Assembly (NCBI GenBank): GCA_018436855.1
Contig: JAHDKO010000042.1
Span: forward strand, 1 to 60,466
DNA from: Deltaproteobacteria bacterium
Lineage (GTDB): Bacteria > Desulfobacterota > Desulfomonilia > UBA1062
Reading direction: 5' to 3'
Length of the DNA: 60,466 nt
A model generated the notes under the pieces. That model was not told where the DNA came from and did not search any database. It saw nothing but the letters and a program-made list of their open reading frames with translations. Positions 35,177 through 44,088 of this stretch are shown piece by piece (within the stretch, counting starts at the first letter, position 1; each line of letters begins with the position of its first letter). Position numbers and translations under genes: made by a program.

Positions 35177-35822
35177 GATTCTCGCCTTTGTCCTGGTTTC
35201 CGCGGTCATCCACATGGGCGTTTCCCATCTGCTCGAGGGGATGACGGTAAGCGGCCGGACATACGAGCCTGTCCAGGTATCCCTGGTCTCGCAGAAGGCT
35301 CCCGAGAAAACCATTGTCACCGAACCGCCGAAGCCCGAACCGAAACCACAGCCCAGACCAAAGCCCAAACCCGAGCCCAAACCCGAGCCGAAGCCGGCTC
35401 CGGAGCCCGAGCCTGTTCCGGAGCCAGAGCCTCAGAAACCTCTCGAGGTTCCCGAGGAAGCGGCGGAACCGGTGATCCAGAGCGAACCATCCGCCCTTGA
35501 GGAGCCCTCTCACGAGATCAGCACGGTCGATTCCCGGATGGTGGCGGCTGCCTACGAGAGGCAGGTGGCCGAGATCATCCGCCGCAACCTTCAGTATCCG
35601 GCCAATGCCAGGAGAAGGGGAATCGAGGGTACGGTGCTCGTGCGGTTTGTCATCGAGGACCGGGGCAGGACGGCGGATATCCTGATCGTACAGTCATCCG
35701 GAGCACCGATCCTCGACAGGAACGCGCTGGAGACGATCGTGAAATGCAGCTTTCCCCCTCCGCCCGGCGGCAGCGTCGAACTCAGCCTGCCCATCACCTT
35801 CCGGCTCATCGGGGAGAGGTAG
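35160..35822 (+). CDS. tonB: TonB energy-transducing protein
   Basis: 220 residues. An N-terminal anchor (ILAFVLVSAVIHMGVSHLL, 7-25) precedes a long Pro-Glu/Pro-Lys spacer (about 55-105, repeated PEPKP units). A C-terminal TonB domain (130-220) follows, with NLQYPANARRRGIEGTVLV and DRNALETIVKCSFPPPP. It spans the periplasm and pulls on the receptor's TonB box. A dedicated copy in this operon indicates a ligand-specific uptake system. Confidence 0.9.
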   Translation: MKRPIRILAFVLVSAVIHMGVSHLLEGMTVSGRTYEPVQVSLVSQKAPEKTIVTEPPKPEPKPQPRPKPKPEPKPEPKPAPEPEPVPEPEPQKPLEVPEEAAEPVIQSEPSALEEPSHEISTVDSRMVAAAYERQVAEIIRRNLQYPANARRRGIEGTVLVRFVIEDRGRTADILIVQSSGAPILDRNALETIVKCSFPPPPGGSVELSLPITFRLIGER

Positions 35823-35825
35823 GGT

Positions 35826-36638
35826 ATGGAGCGCTCGCTGATCCAGGCACAGAACCTGACCTTTGGATACGATCCGGGCAAAAAGGTGTTCGAAGAGCTT
35901 TCGTTCTCCCTTCTGCCCGGCATGTTCTATGCGCTCATGGGAGGCAACGGCTCGGGCAAGACCACAGCCCTGAGGTGCCTCTCCGGTCTGCTCCCCGGGT
36001 TTTCCGGGTCCGTCACCCTCGAGGGCGTCCCGATCCACAAGCTCAGCAGGAACGAGAGCGCACGCAAGATCAGCCTCGTGCCCCAGGAGCACACCATCAT
36101 CTTCCCCTATCTGGTCCGGAACATGGTGCTCATGGGCAGGGCGCCCTATGTAGGCACCTTCGAGCTGCCGGGCAGGGAGGACCGCGAAGCGGCTGAGAAG
36201 GCCATGAGGGAGGTCGGCATCCTGCACCTGGCCGAAAAGCCCTACGCGAACATCAGCGGCGGGGAACGTCAGCTCGTTCTCATCGCCCGGGCACTGGCCC
36301 AGGAAACGCCGGTCATGGTCCTCGACGAGCCCACCTCACACCTTGACTTCCGCAACCAGACGCTGATCTTCTCGATCCTCAGGCATCTGGTTCGCGAACA
36401 GGGCCTGCTCGTGATCACGGCGATCCACGACCCGAACCTGGCGCTGCATTTCTGCGACGAGGTGATGATCCTCCACCAGGGCCGCCTCCTGATGAGCGGG
36501 CCGCCTCACGAGGTCATAAACCGGGATACCATATTCCGGGTCTTTGCCATACAGGTCGACGAGATCAGGGAGAACGGGCGCATCCGCGGGGTCATTCCGT
36601 CTGCGCACCCCCTGTGCACAGGAGAATGCACGAAATGA
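35826..36638 (+). CDS. ABC transporter ATP-binding protein (iron-chelate/cobalamin class)
   Basis: 270 residues. Walker A is GGNGSGKTT near 40, then the Q-loop VPQEHT, signature NISGGERQLVLIARAL near 140, Walker B VMVLDEPTSHLD near 160 and the H-loop AIHDPN. It is nearest to FecE/BtuD-like ATPases serving class-II metal-chelate importers. It starts 3 bases after tonB and its stop overlaps the next ATG. Confidence 0.9.
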   Translation: MERSLIQAQNLTFGYDPGKKVFEELSFSLLPGMFYALMGGNGSGKTTALRCLSGLLPGFSGSVTLEGVPIHKLSRNESARKISLVPQEHTIIFPYLVRNMVLMGRAPYVGTFELPGREDREAAEKAMREVGILHLAEKPYANISGGERQLVLIARALAQETPVMVLDEPTSHLDFRNQTLIFSILRHLVREQGLLVITAIHDPNLALHFCDEVMILHQGRLLMSGPPHEVINRDTIFRVFAIQVDEIRENGRIRGVIPSAHPLCTGECTK

Positions 36639-37672
36639 AGCAGACCCGGCTGTATGTCCTCCTCATCGTGGTTGCAGGCGCACTGATCGCTGCGGCTCTC
36701 CTGCACCTTTCACCGGAAGAACCTGCAGGCGACAGGGACATGCGCATCATCCACGACATGACCGGCCGGGAGGTCTCGATCCCGGGCGAGGTGAGGCGAG
36801 TGGTCACGGCCATGTACCCGGTCGCCACCCAGCTCATGTTTCTCGTGGGCGCGCAGGAATGCCTGACCGGCGTCTCGCATATGGATGTCAACGAGGTGAT
36901 GAAGCGGATCCATCCGCCCATCGCCGGGATCTACCAGCCCGGACAGACCGATCACGGCGAGATCTCCCGCGAGGAGATCGTCAGGATGCAGCCGGATGTC
37001 GTGTTCACCCACACGAGAAACGCGGCCGGAAACGACTATTCCGAGCTCGGGGTCGCATCCATCGCCCTGAGACTGGAGAACCCCGAGGAGCTCATCCGGG
37101 GCATCGAGCTCGTGGGGGAGGTCATGAACCGCCGCGAGCAGGCCGCGCGGGTCGCGGACTATTACCGGCGGAAGCTTGCGTCTATCCGGGAGAGGACCTC
37201 ATGCATCGCGGAGAGGAAAAAGGTGTACTTCGCCGGACCCGCCATGCTCAGTACGGCGGGAGGAGACTTTTACCAGAACTTCATCATCGAGCACGCGGGG
37301 GGGATCAATGTGGCGGCAGAGGGCAGCGGGGGCTGGTGCCCGGTCTCCGTTGAGCACCTCCTGCTCTGGAACCCCGACTTCATCTTCATCGGCAACTACG
37401 GCACTGCCCGCGTGAAGGACTTTCTGCAGGACTCGAGGCTGAGTGAGATCACGGCGGTGAAGAACCGCGACGTCTACATGTCGCGTTCGTACATCGGCTC
37501 GTGGGACGTCCCCACACCGGAATCGCTGCTCGGGATCATGTGGCTCGCGAATATGCTCTATCCCGAGGAGGTGCGCTTCGACATGGCCGCCGAGATGACC
37601 GAATTCTACCGCACCTGCTACGGCTACACACCGGGCGCGGACGAAATCGCCGGAGTGCTGGAGGCGCCATGA
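36635..37672 (+). CDS. ABC transporter substrate-binding protein 1 (metal-chelate class, PF01497-like)
   Basis: 345 residues from the ATG at 36635 (ATGA overlap). An N-terminal membrane helix (LYVLLIVVAGALIAAALLHL) may be a signal anchor. IIHDMTGREVSIPGEVRRVV starts the binding-protein fold; TAGGDFYQNFIIEHAGGINVA and WNPDFIFIGNYG follow. These are shared with the second binding protein of the operon (40676-41656), with GGDFYQ, GGIN and WDVPTPES-LGIMWLA all in common. It delivers ligand in the periplasm to the permease. Confidence 0.88.
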   Translation: MKQTRLYVLLIVVAGALIAAALLHLSPEEPAGDRDMRIIHDMTGREVSIPGEVRRVVTAMYPVATQLMFLVGAQECLTGVSHMDVNEVMKRIHPPIAGIYQPGQTDHGEISREEIVRMQPDVVFTHTRNAAGNDYSELGVASIALRLENPEELIRGIELVGEVMNRREQAARVADYYRRKLASIRERTSCIAERKKVYFAGPAMLSTAGGDFYQNFIIEHAGGINVAAEGSGGWCPVSVEHLLLWNPDFIFIGNYGTARVKDFLQDSRLSEITAVKNRDVYMSRSYIGSWDVPTPESLLGIMWLANMLYPEEVRFDMAAEMTEFYRTCYGYTPGADEIAGVLEAP

Positions 37673-38676
37673 AACCCACCCGGCATTACATCCTCCTTCT
37701 TCTCGCCGCAAATGTCCTGATCTTCCTGGTCTCGCTCTTTCTGGGGAGGTACCACATCCCTGCCGGAGAGATATGGAACGCCATCATCCACCCGCTCTCG
37801 TACTCCGCGAACAGCGACACCCGGGTGGCGGGGGTGGTCCTGTTCCAGGTGAGGCTCCCCCGCATCCTGATCGCCATGCTCGTGGGCGCCGGTCTCGGGG
37901 TCACGGGCGCCTCGTTTCAGGGGATCTTCCGCAACCCCCTGGTCTCGCCCTATATCCTCGGCGTCTCCTCCGGCGGGGGATTCGGAGCGGCCCTGGCCAT
38001 CCTCCTGTTCGACGACACCCGGATCATCCAGCTCCTCGCCTTCGTGTTCGGCATGATCGCGGTGAGCATCACCTATTTCATCGCACGGCTGGGGGGCAGG
38101 TTTTCGACCTATTCCCTGGTGCTCGCAGGGGTGGTGGTGGGGTCTTTTTTCTCGGCGCTCATCTCCCTGCTCAAGTACGTGGCCGACACCTACACCAAGC
38201 TCCCGGCCATCGTGTTCTGGCTCATGGGAAGCCTTGCCTCGGTCAAGATATCCGACATGACCACCACCGCGCCCGTGATCATCATCTGTGTGGGCCTGCT
38301 CGTTGCGCTCAGGTGGCGCTTCAACATCCTGTCTCTGGGCAGCGACGAGGCAAAGGGGCTGGGGATCAACACCACGTCCCTCTACGTGATCATCATCGTG
38401 TGCTCCACCCTGATCGCGTCATCCATTGTGGCCATTGCCGGAATCATCGGCTGGGTGGGCCTCGTGGTCCCGCACCTGTGCCGGATGATAGTCGGTGCGG
38501 ACCACGAGCGGCTCATCCCCGCGTCTGCGCTCATGGGCTCGGCCTACATGCTCCTCGTGGACAACCTGGCGAGGATCATGGCGGCCCAGGAGATCCCGCT
38601 CGGCATCGTGACCGCCATCATCGGGGCGCCCTTCTTCGCCTATCTGCTCAAACGCTCGCAAGGAGAACATATATGA
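37669..38676 (+). CDS. ABC transporter permease (FecCD/BtuC family)
   Basis: 335 residues from the ATG at 37669, overlapping the preceding stop. The protein is hydrophobic with about ten membrane helices. RLPRILIAMLVGAGLGVTGASFQGIFRNPLVSPYILGVSSG is the FecCD hallmark, and GWVGLVVPHLCRMIVGADH is the cytoplasmic contact region. Its stop overlaps the radical SAM start. One permease gene implies a homodimer, as in BtuC. Confidence 0.92.
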   Translation: MKPTRHYILLLLAANVLIFLVSLFLGRYHIPAGEIWNAIIHPLSYSANSDTRVAGVVLFQVRLPRILIAMLVGAGLGVTGASFQGIFRNPLVSPYILGVSSGGGFGAALAILLFDDTRIIQLLAFVFGMIAVSITYFIARLGGRFSTYSLVLAGVVVGSFFSALISLLKYVADTYTKLPAIVFWLMGSLASVKISDMTTTAPVIIICVGLLVALRWRFNILSLGSDEAKGLGINTTSLYVIIIVCSTLIASSIVAIAGIIGWVGLVVPHLCRMIVGADHERLIPASALMGSAYMLLVDNLARIMAAQEIPLGIVTAIIGAPFFAYLLKRSQGEHI

Positions 38677-40679
38677 ACTATCCCCTGACCACCCTGTATC
38701 CGGGCTATGCGGAGCGAATTCCCTTCTTCCATTTCCACCCGGGAATACGGACCGTATCCGTGGGCACCTACGGCTGCAACCTGAACTGCAGATATTGCAT
38801 GAACCAGCACCTGCTCAATGAGCCGGCCCTGTTCTACGACCTCGCCCCCGGCCAGATCGCGGACAAGGCGGCCGCCGCCCGCACCGGCCTGATCAGCTTC
38901 AGCGCCAACGAGCCCGCCGTGAGCTTCCCGTATTTCATCGACATCGCGCAGGCCGCACGCGAGAAATCGATCATGACGGGCTGCTCCACGAACGGGCTCT
39001 TCACGGAAGGACAGCTGATCATCCTGGGCAGCGAGATCTCCTGCGCCAACATCAGCCTCAAAGGCCCAGACACCGGATTCTACCGCGAGGTCTGCCGGGG
39101 AGGGAGCTTCGAGCAGGTCGTGCAGACAATCGAGGCGCTCCATGAAAGGGGCGTGCACGTTGAGGTGACCACCCCGTACGTGCCGAGCATGACCCGGCAT
39201 GGCATGATGCACATTGCGGCCACGATCTCCGGCATCTCCCGGAACATCCCCTGGCACATCTTCAGGCTGCTGCCCGAGTATGAGTACCGGGATCTGCCCA
39301 GGACCGGGATCGCCGACATGATCGAGCTGAAAAACGAGGCAGAGGATTTCCTCGACTACATCTATCTGGAGAACTTCGCCAATTCCATCTGGGTGGACAC
39401 CCTGTGCCCTGGGTGCGGCGAGCTGGTGTTCAAGCGGGTGAGCACCGGCGGGTGCGGCGCCACGCTCTTCGATGCCCGCATCCGGGCCGGCGGCTGTCCC
39501 GAATGCGGATCCCCGGTTGCGTTTACGGGCACGGTCTGCATGGACCCCGGCGACGATGGGGTCGATCGGGACCCGAGAAAGGGCGTGATCGAGGTGGGCG
39601 GATGGAAGAGCGTGGTGGACATGGCGGGCTGCCTCCCAGCCGAGCATGCCCGGCCCGCGCCCCTGGACGGGTTCATCTCCGAAAACCCCTATCCCGGTGA
39701 CATGGAGGCTGCATCGGACGCCTGGGTCACGGACACGGCGCTTGCCTCCGTGGACGCCTATTCCCCGGATCTCGTGGTGGCGACCTATGCGCAATGCGCG
39801 TTCATTGCGCGCCACCGGGAGGATGAACAGGCATACCGTGAGTTTGTCGGGATCGCGCACAAGGAGATCAAAAGACTCATTGCCGAGACCGGCTACGACT
39901 ATCTCGTGGTCGGCCTGGGAGACATGGTGCCTGCAAAAGGCACGATCAACCTCGAAAAGCACATCCAGGGCATCGCATCGGCGGACGACGGGATCGCCTG
40001 CCTGTATCACGCCGGGCCCGAGGACGCCGAAGCCGTGTCCGGACTCGAAGGGGTGCACGCGGTCCACCCGCGGGAGCGCTTCGGGGAGCTGCTGGGGGAA
40101 GAGCTCGACCCGGACCTGTACGGGGAATATTTCGTGATCCCTAAGCAGGGCTGGCGCTTCCTGGCGTTTTCATCCGTGGGCAGGTTCTCTCACCGCATCG
40201 ATTCCCTGGACGCTTATGTCCCGGTCTTTACCAGCCTGGCCGTGCCCCCGCACCTCTCTGATATCCGCCGGATCGTATCGGATGCCGTGACATCCGGCAG
40301 GAAGGTCGTCCTCGTCATGGTAGACGGCGTGGGGAACAGGCACTTCCCCTTCGACAAGGCCCCGGTTTCGAACTCCATGGGCGGCATACCCTATGGATCG
40401 ACGCTCCACCAGTACATGGTCGTTTCCACCGGCCGCATGCTCAACCCGCATTTCTTCGCCTATCCCCACTGGAAGAGCCAGCCGAATATCAATCCGTTCT
40501 CGCGCCACGCGCCGTTCAACAGCGACTGTCTCACCGCCGATCTCGGACGGTCGGGCAGGACCGTGGTGAGCATCGGGAATAGGAGCATCATGACCCATAC
40601 CGCGTTCCCGGCAGACCTCACCATCGAATGCCACTGCACGTCCCTGCACCATCACGGCACCCTGGAGGTGATAGCATGA
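38673..40679 (+). CDS. Two-part radical SAM protein inside the TonB/ABC uptake operon
   Basis: 668 residues from the ATG at 38673. Residues 20-240 are a PflA/AmmeMemoRadiSam-like radical SAM domain with Cys35-x3-Cys39-x2-Cys42 (TYGCNLNCRYCMN). A zinc ribbon (LCPGCGEL and GGCPECGSP) follows at about 253-294. Residues 360-668 are an unknown domain with VVGLGDMVPAKGTINLEKHI, VLVMVDGVGNRHFPF, NSMGGIPYGSTLHQYM and a closing ECHCTSLHHHGTLEVIA rich in Cys and His. Coupled by 4-base overlaps to the permease and the second binding protein, it probably modifies the imported ligand or removes its metal. I do not recognise the C-terminal part. Confidence 0.8.
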   Translation: MNYPLTTLYPGYAERIPFFHFHPGIRTVSVGTYGCNLNCRYCMNQHLLNEPALFYDLAPGQIADKAAAARTGLISFSANEPAVSFPYFIDIAQAAREKSIMTGCSTNGLFTEGQLIILGSEISCANISLKGPDTGFYREVCRGGSFEQVVQTIEALHERGVHVEVTTPYVPSMTRHGMMHIAATISGISRNIPWHIFRLLPEYEYRDLPRTGIADMIELKNEAEDFLDYIYLENFANSIWVDTLCPGCGELVFKRVSTGGCGATLFDARIRAGGCPECGSPVAFTGTVCMDPGDDGVDRDPRKGVIEVGGWKSVVDMAGCLPAEHARPAPLDGFISENPYPGDMEAASDAWVTDTALASVDAYSPDLVVATYAQCAFIARHREDEQAYREFVGIAHKEIKRLIAETGYDYLVVGLGDMVPAKGTINLEKHIQGIASADDGIACLYHAGPEDAEAVSGLEGVHAVHPRERFGELLGEELDPDLYGEYFVIPKQGWRFLAFSSVGRFSHRIDSLDAYVPVFTSLAVPPHLSDIRRIVSDAVTSGRKVVLVMVDGVGNRHFPFDKAPVSNSMGGIPYGSTLHQYMVVSTGRMLNPHFFAYPHWKSQPNINPFSRHAPFNSDCLTADLGRSGRTVVSIGNRSIMTHTAFPADLTIECHCTSLHHHGTLEVIA

Positions 40680-41656
40680 GAACTGTTTGTCTCTCACTTC
40701 TCCTTGTCCTGTGTTGCGCCCTCGTACCCGCGCAGACCATATTCGGCCGCGAGGCCGTTGATATGACGGGGAGGACGGTAAACATCCCCGAAACGATCAG
40801 CCGGATCGTGTCACCCTACCGCGTGGCCACCGGGATGCTTCTCATCCTGGGGGAGCGGGAAAGGCTCGTGGGCATCTCAACCAAGGCAAGCCCGGTCGCG
40901 CAGATCATCTTTCCCGGGCTCCTGGAGGCCGGGATCGCGGACCGCCACTCCAGCGTCGAGGAGATCCTGAAGATGAAGCCGGACCTGGTCTTCACCTCGC
41001 CCGGGCAGCAGGTGAGGGACCTCGAGTCGGCGGGCATCCCGGTCTTCAGCATCGTGGTGGAGGACCCGGACTCCCTGATCACGGGCATCGGCCTCATGGC
41101 CGATGTTCTGGGAAGGCAGGAGCGCGCCCGGGAGGTCAGCGCCTATTACCGCGCCAAGATCGATTTCATCGCCCTCAAGACCGCGGATGTGAAGCCGAAG
41201 AAAAAGGTCTATCTCGCCGGATCTCACATGCTGAGCTCGGTGGGCGGCGACTTCTACCAGGACCGGGTAATCGGCCTTGCAGGGGGCATCAACGTGACAC
41301 GCGAGGGCAGGGGGGGATGGGTTTCGGTCAGCAGGGAGCACCTGCTTTCGTGGGACCCCGATGTCATTCTCACGCTCCCGTACCAGAGTGCGTCGCTGCC
41401 GGGCGAGTTCCTCGGCGACAAAAGCCTCCAGGGCATCACTGCCGTATCGAGGCGGGACATCTACATCTTTCCCCTGTACATCGATTCCTGGGACCTGCCC
41501 TCGCCCGAATCGATTCTGGGCATCATGTGGCTGGCCGGCGTCCTCTATCCCGACCAGGTCTCCTTCGACATGGAGAAGGAGGCGAAAGAGTTCTTCATGA
41601 GGTTCTACGGCTCGTATCCCGAGCCCGTGTCCCTCCCGGAAAGGAGCAGCCGATGA
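40676..41656 (+). CDS. ABC transporter substrate-binding protein 2 (metal-chelate class)
   Basis: 326 residues. A signal peptide (MRTVCLSLLLVLCCALVPAQ) leads to VDMTGRTVNIPETISRIVSPYRVATGMLLILG. SSVGGDFYQDRVIGLAGGINVTREG, WDPDVILTLPY and SWDLPSPESILGIMWLAG follow. The shared blocks with the protein at 36635-37672 show duplication within the operon. Two binding proteins with one permease could recognise two forms of a ligand, for example before and after processing. Its start overlaps the radical SAM stop, and its stop overlaps the NTPase start. Confidence 0.87.
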   Translation: MRTVCLSLLLVLCCALVPAQTIFGREAVDMTGRTVNIPETISRIVSPYRVATGMLLILGERERLVGISTKASPVAQIIFPGLLEAGIADRHSSVEEILKMKPDLVFTSPGQQVRDLESAGIPVFSIVVEDPDSLITGIGLMADVLGRQERAREVSAYYRAKIDFIALKTADVKPKKKVYLAGSHMLSSVGGDFYQDRVIGLAGGINVTREGRGGWVSVSREHLLSWDPDVILTLPYQSASLPGEFLGDKSLQGITAVSRRDIYIFPLYIDSWDLPSPESILGIMWLAGVLYPDQVSFDMEKEAKEFFMRFYGSYPEPVSLPERSSR

Positions 41657-42186
41657 TCCTCGTCCTTAGCGGAGAAAAGGGTGCGGGCAAGACCACGCTC
41701 CTGCAGAAAGTCATTTCTGAGAAAGGGATCGCGGCCCAGGGATTCCTGAGCCTCAAGGTCATGGACCAGGGTGTGGTCACCGGGATATCCCTGCTCGTCC
41801 TGCCGGGAAACGATCTCGTTCCCATGGCCGTCACCACGCCCATAAAAACCGAGGCATACACCAAGCGCTTCTACTTCAACCCCGGGGTGTTCGACCGGAT
41901 GAACGACCGGTTCAGGGCCATAAGGCCGGATCTGCCCTTTGTCTTCGACGAGTTCGGTGTCCTGGAAAGGGACGGCGGGGGACACTATCCTGTGTTCAGG
42001 GCGCTCCTGGAGTCGTCCCATCCAACCCTCATCGTGGTGCGCCGCGAGCTCACGGACGATCTCGTTTCACGCCTGGACAGGGCGTGCCCCTATCGTGTCG
42101 TCGAGTTCACAGACCGCGACTCGCCCGGAACGATGAGCGTCATTGCCGGTTTTCTCCGGGACGCAGCAGACCGGCGGCATCGCTGA
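41653..42186 (+). CDS. THEP1-like nucleoside-triphosphatase / P-loop protein
   Basis: 177 residues. It starts MILVLSGEKGAGKTTLLQKV with Walker A GEKGAGKTT at 7-15; Walker B is LPFVFDEFGVLE near 92. Size and layout are those of the NTPase_1 (THEP1) family, whose members hydrolyse NTPs in vitro and lack a settled role. As the last overlapping gene of the uptake operon it may be a kinase or chaperone for the imported compound. It could also be a MobB-like nucleotide-binding partner. Confidence 0.75.
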   Translation: MILVLSGEKGAGKTTLLQKVISEKGIAAQGFLSLKVMDQGVVTGISLLVLPGNDLVPMAVTTPIKTEAYTKRFYFNPGVFDRMNDRFRAIRPDLPFVFDEFGVLERDGGGHYPVFRALLESSHPTLIVVRRELTDDLVSRLDRACPYRVVEFTDRDSPGTMSVIAGFLRDAADRRHR

Positions 42187-42195
42187 GCGCTTTTC

Positions 42196-42420
42196 TCAGC
42201 AGCCCTCGCATTCTATGGCGAGCATCACGCTCGAGGCCTTGATCACGGCGGATATTTCCTTTCCCTCCGTGATCTTCATGGCCTCGGCAGACTGTTTGGT
42301 GATGATGGAGACAATCTGAATGCCGCCCGGCAGCTCCACGATCACCTCGGTGTTGACCACGCCCGGGGTCACCTTTTTCACCGTGCCTTTGAGGACATTG
42401 CGCGCACTGAGCTTCATCAT
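42196..42420 (-). CDS. Mop/TOBE-domain molybdate- or tungstate-binding protein
   Basis: 74 residues from the ATG at 42420 (GGAGGG 7 bases upstream). MKLSARNVLKGTVKKVTPGVVNTEVIVEL and SIITKQSAEAMKITEGKEISAVIKASSVMLA form the complete single-domain molbindin fold, which binds oxyanions as a hexamer in the cytoplasm. It is convergent with the NTPase gene. The tungstate importer at 52-55 kb could be its source of anion. Confidence 0.88.
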   Translation of the reverse strand: MMKLSARNVLKGTVKKVTPGVVNTEVIVELPGGIQIVSIITKQSAEAMKITEGKEISAVIKASSVMLAIECEGC

Positions 42421-42522
42421 CTTCGTTCCCTCCTCATTATTCATAGTAACATCGGCCTCGTGAAAATCAGCACTCTTGGGCGCCGGTGCCTTCTTTTGAG
42501 GCCGAGGGGATCAGGCTCTTCA

Positions 42523-42561
42523 GATCAGATGACCCCCCATGCCTCCGCCGATCAGATGACC
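42523..42561. repeat. Direct repeat GATCAGATGACC, two copies
   Basis: The 12-mer occurs at 42523-42534 and 42550-42561, 27 bases apart start to start, in the gap between the Mop gene and the flavoprotein gene. It might be an operator pair or a small duplication. Confidence 0.4.
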
Positions 42562-42626
42562 GGTGCGCAGGGAATCTGCGGAGCATGTCCTCTTTCGGGA
42601 TCGATCCCTTCAGAAGGAAAACCCGC

Positions 42627-43973
42627 TCATTTCGCCTTGCGGGCGACCCGGGCCGCGAGCAGCACCGGGTCGTACACCGGCGAGAAGGGCGGGGCATAGG
42701 CGAGGTCGAGATCGAACACCTTATCCACGGTCATGCCGCAGAAGATGGCGGTCGCGTAGACGTCGATCCGTTTGACCGCCTCCGGCCTGCCCGCGAGCTG
42801 TGCGCCGAGAACGCGCCGGTCTTTTTGGCCGACGATCACCAGGGAGTCCAGAGGGGAAGACCCGGGGTAATACCGGGCCCGGTCCCTCGACGTGACCGTG
42901 ATCTTCTCGGGCTCGAGCCCGAGCTTCCGGGCCTGGTCGAACGAGAGCCCGGTCCGGGCCACGCCCAGGTCGAAGACCTTGGTGATGGCCGTGTTCAGGA
43001 CACCGGCAAAGGCCTCGCGCACGCCTGCGATGTTCATGCCCGCGATGAGCCCCTGTTTGTTGGCCTTGAGCGCAAGCGGGGCATGGACCTCGATCCCGAA
43101 AACGCTCATCCGGGCCGTGGCGCAGTCGCCTGCCGCATAGATACCCTCGGCATCGGTCTGCATGAACTCGTCGACCCTCACGGCCCGGCTGACCCCCAGG
43201 CTGATACCCGCGTCTTCGGCGAGATCGCTGTTCGGTTCCACGCCCAGGGTGAGCAGGACCGCGTCGAACTCGATCACATCGGAATCGAGCACGACTCCGA
43301 CCTTTTCTCCCCGCTTTTCCAGGCCCACCAATGGTTTTCCGAGGTTCAAGCCGACCCCGTTCCTCGAGAGCCTGTCCTTGATGATGTCGGAGATCTCCTT
43401 TTCAAACGAGCGGTGGAGGTCTTCCCGGCGGTGGACCAGGGTGGTGCCGATCCCGAGCCCGCTGAACTGCTCCGCCGCCTCCAGCCCGATATACCCGCCT
43501 CCGATCACGGCAACGTTCCGGGGTCTGCGCCTCGTCATGAAGTCCATGATCCTTTGGGCATCGGTGAGGTCGTTCATGGTAAAGACGTTTCTCAAGCCGT
43601 GGATGTCGATCCCCTGGGTCCTGGGGCGGGCGCCGGTGGCTATCACGAGACGGTCCCAGGGCTCGACCCGGGAGGCCCCTCCGTGCTCGACAATCACGGT
43701 GCGCGCGGCCGGGTCGATTGCCGTGACCGTATGACCGGTCCGCACATCGATCTTGCGCTTTTCCCGCGCATCGTCGAGCGAGAGCTCCAGCAGATCGTCC
43801 ATGGAGCCGACCGCTCCCCCCACGAAGTAGGGGATCCCGCACGCGGCGTACGAGATGTACCCGCCCCGTTCAAAGACCACGACCTCGTGTTCCGGCCTCA
43901 GGCGTTTGATCTGGCTTGCCGCGCTCATGCCCGCCGCGTCGCCGCCGATAACGATGACCCTCATGTCTGCCAC
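42627..43973 (-). CDS. CoA-disulfide reductase / NADH oxidase-like FAD flavoprotein
   Basis: 448 residues. An N-terminal FAD motif (VIVIGGDAAGMSAASQIK), the single redox cysteine in GGYISYAACGIPY near 45, the NAD(P) motif VIGGGYIGLEAAEQF near 155, and GIYAAGDCA near 290 are all present. A C-terminal dimer domain (TVDKVFDLDLAYAPPFSPVYDP) ends the protein. This is the CoADR/NOX class, which reduces CoA disulfide, polysulfide or oxygen with NAD(P)H. GGAGGTGGCAGAC precedes the ATG. In an anaerobe polysulfide or CoA-persulfide reduction is plausible. Confidence 0.88.
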   Translation of the reverse strand: MADMRVIVIGGDAAGMSAASQIKRLRPEHEVVVFERGGYISYAACGIPYFVGGAVGSMDDLLELSLDDAREKRKIDVRTGHTVTAIDPAARTVIVEHGGASRVEPWDRLVIATGARPRTQGIDIHGLRNVFTMNDLTDAQRIMDFMTRRRPRNVAVIGGGYIGLEAAEQFSGLGIGTTLVHRREDLHRSFEKEISDIIKDRLSRNGVGLNLGKPLVGLEKRGEKVGVVLDSDVIEFDAVLLTLGVEPNSDLAEDAGISLGVSRAVRVDEFMQTDAEGIYAAGDCATARMSVFGIEVHAPLALKANKQGLIAGMNIAGVREAFAGVLNTAITKVFDLGVARTGLSFDQARKLGLEPEKITVTSRDRARYYPGSSPLDSLVIVGQKDRRVLGAQLAGRPEAVKRIDVYATAIFCGMTVDKVFDLDLAYAPPFSPVYDPVLLAARVARKAK

Positions 43974-44088
43974 CTCCTTCTGTCCTGATTCTCGTGAATG
44001 CCTGTCTCATGGTAAGAAGCCCGGCCCATGCCGCCGCCGGTCCGGGGAGACATCACCGGCCCATACAGCGAAGCGCCAGCCCACGAGG

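Noticed and set aside
37773..40679. A 968-residue protein spanning permease and radical SAM genes
   Set aside because: The first 300 residues are an out-of-frame reading of the permease gene; the real start is the ATG at 38673 in an ATGA overlap.
42486..43988. A 500-residue plus-strand frame over the flavoprotein gene
   Set aside because: Antisense shadow; the minus-strand frame holds the intact FAD, NAD and redox-cysteine motifs.
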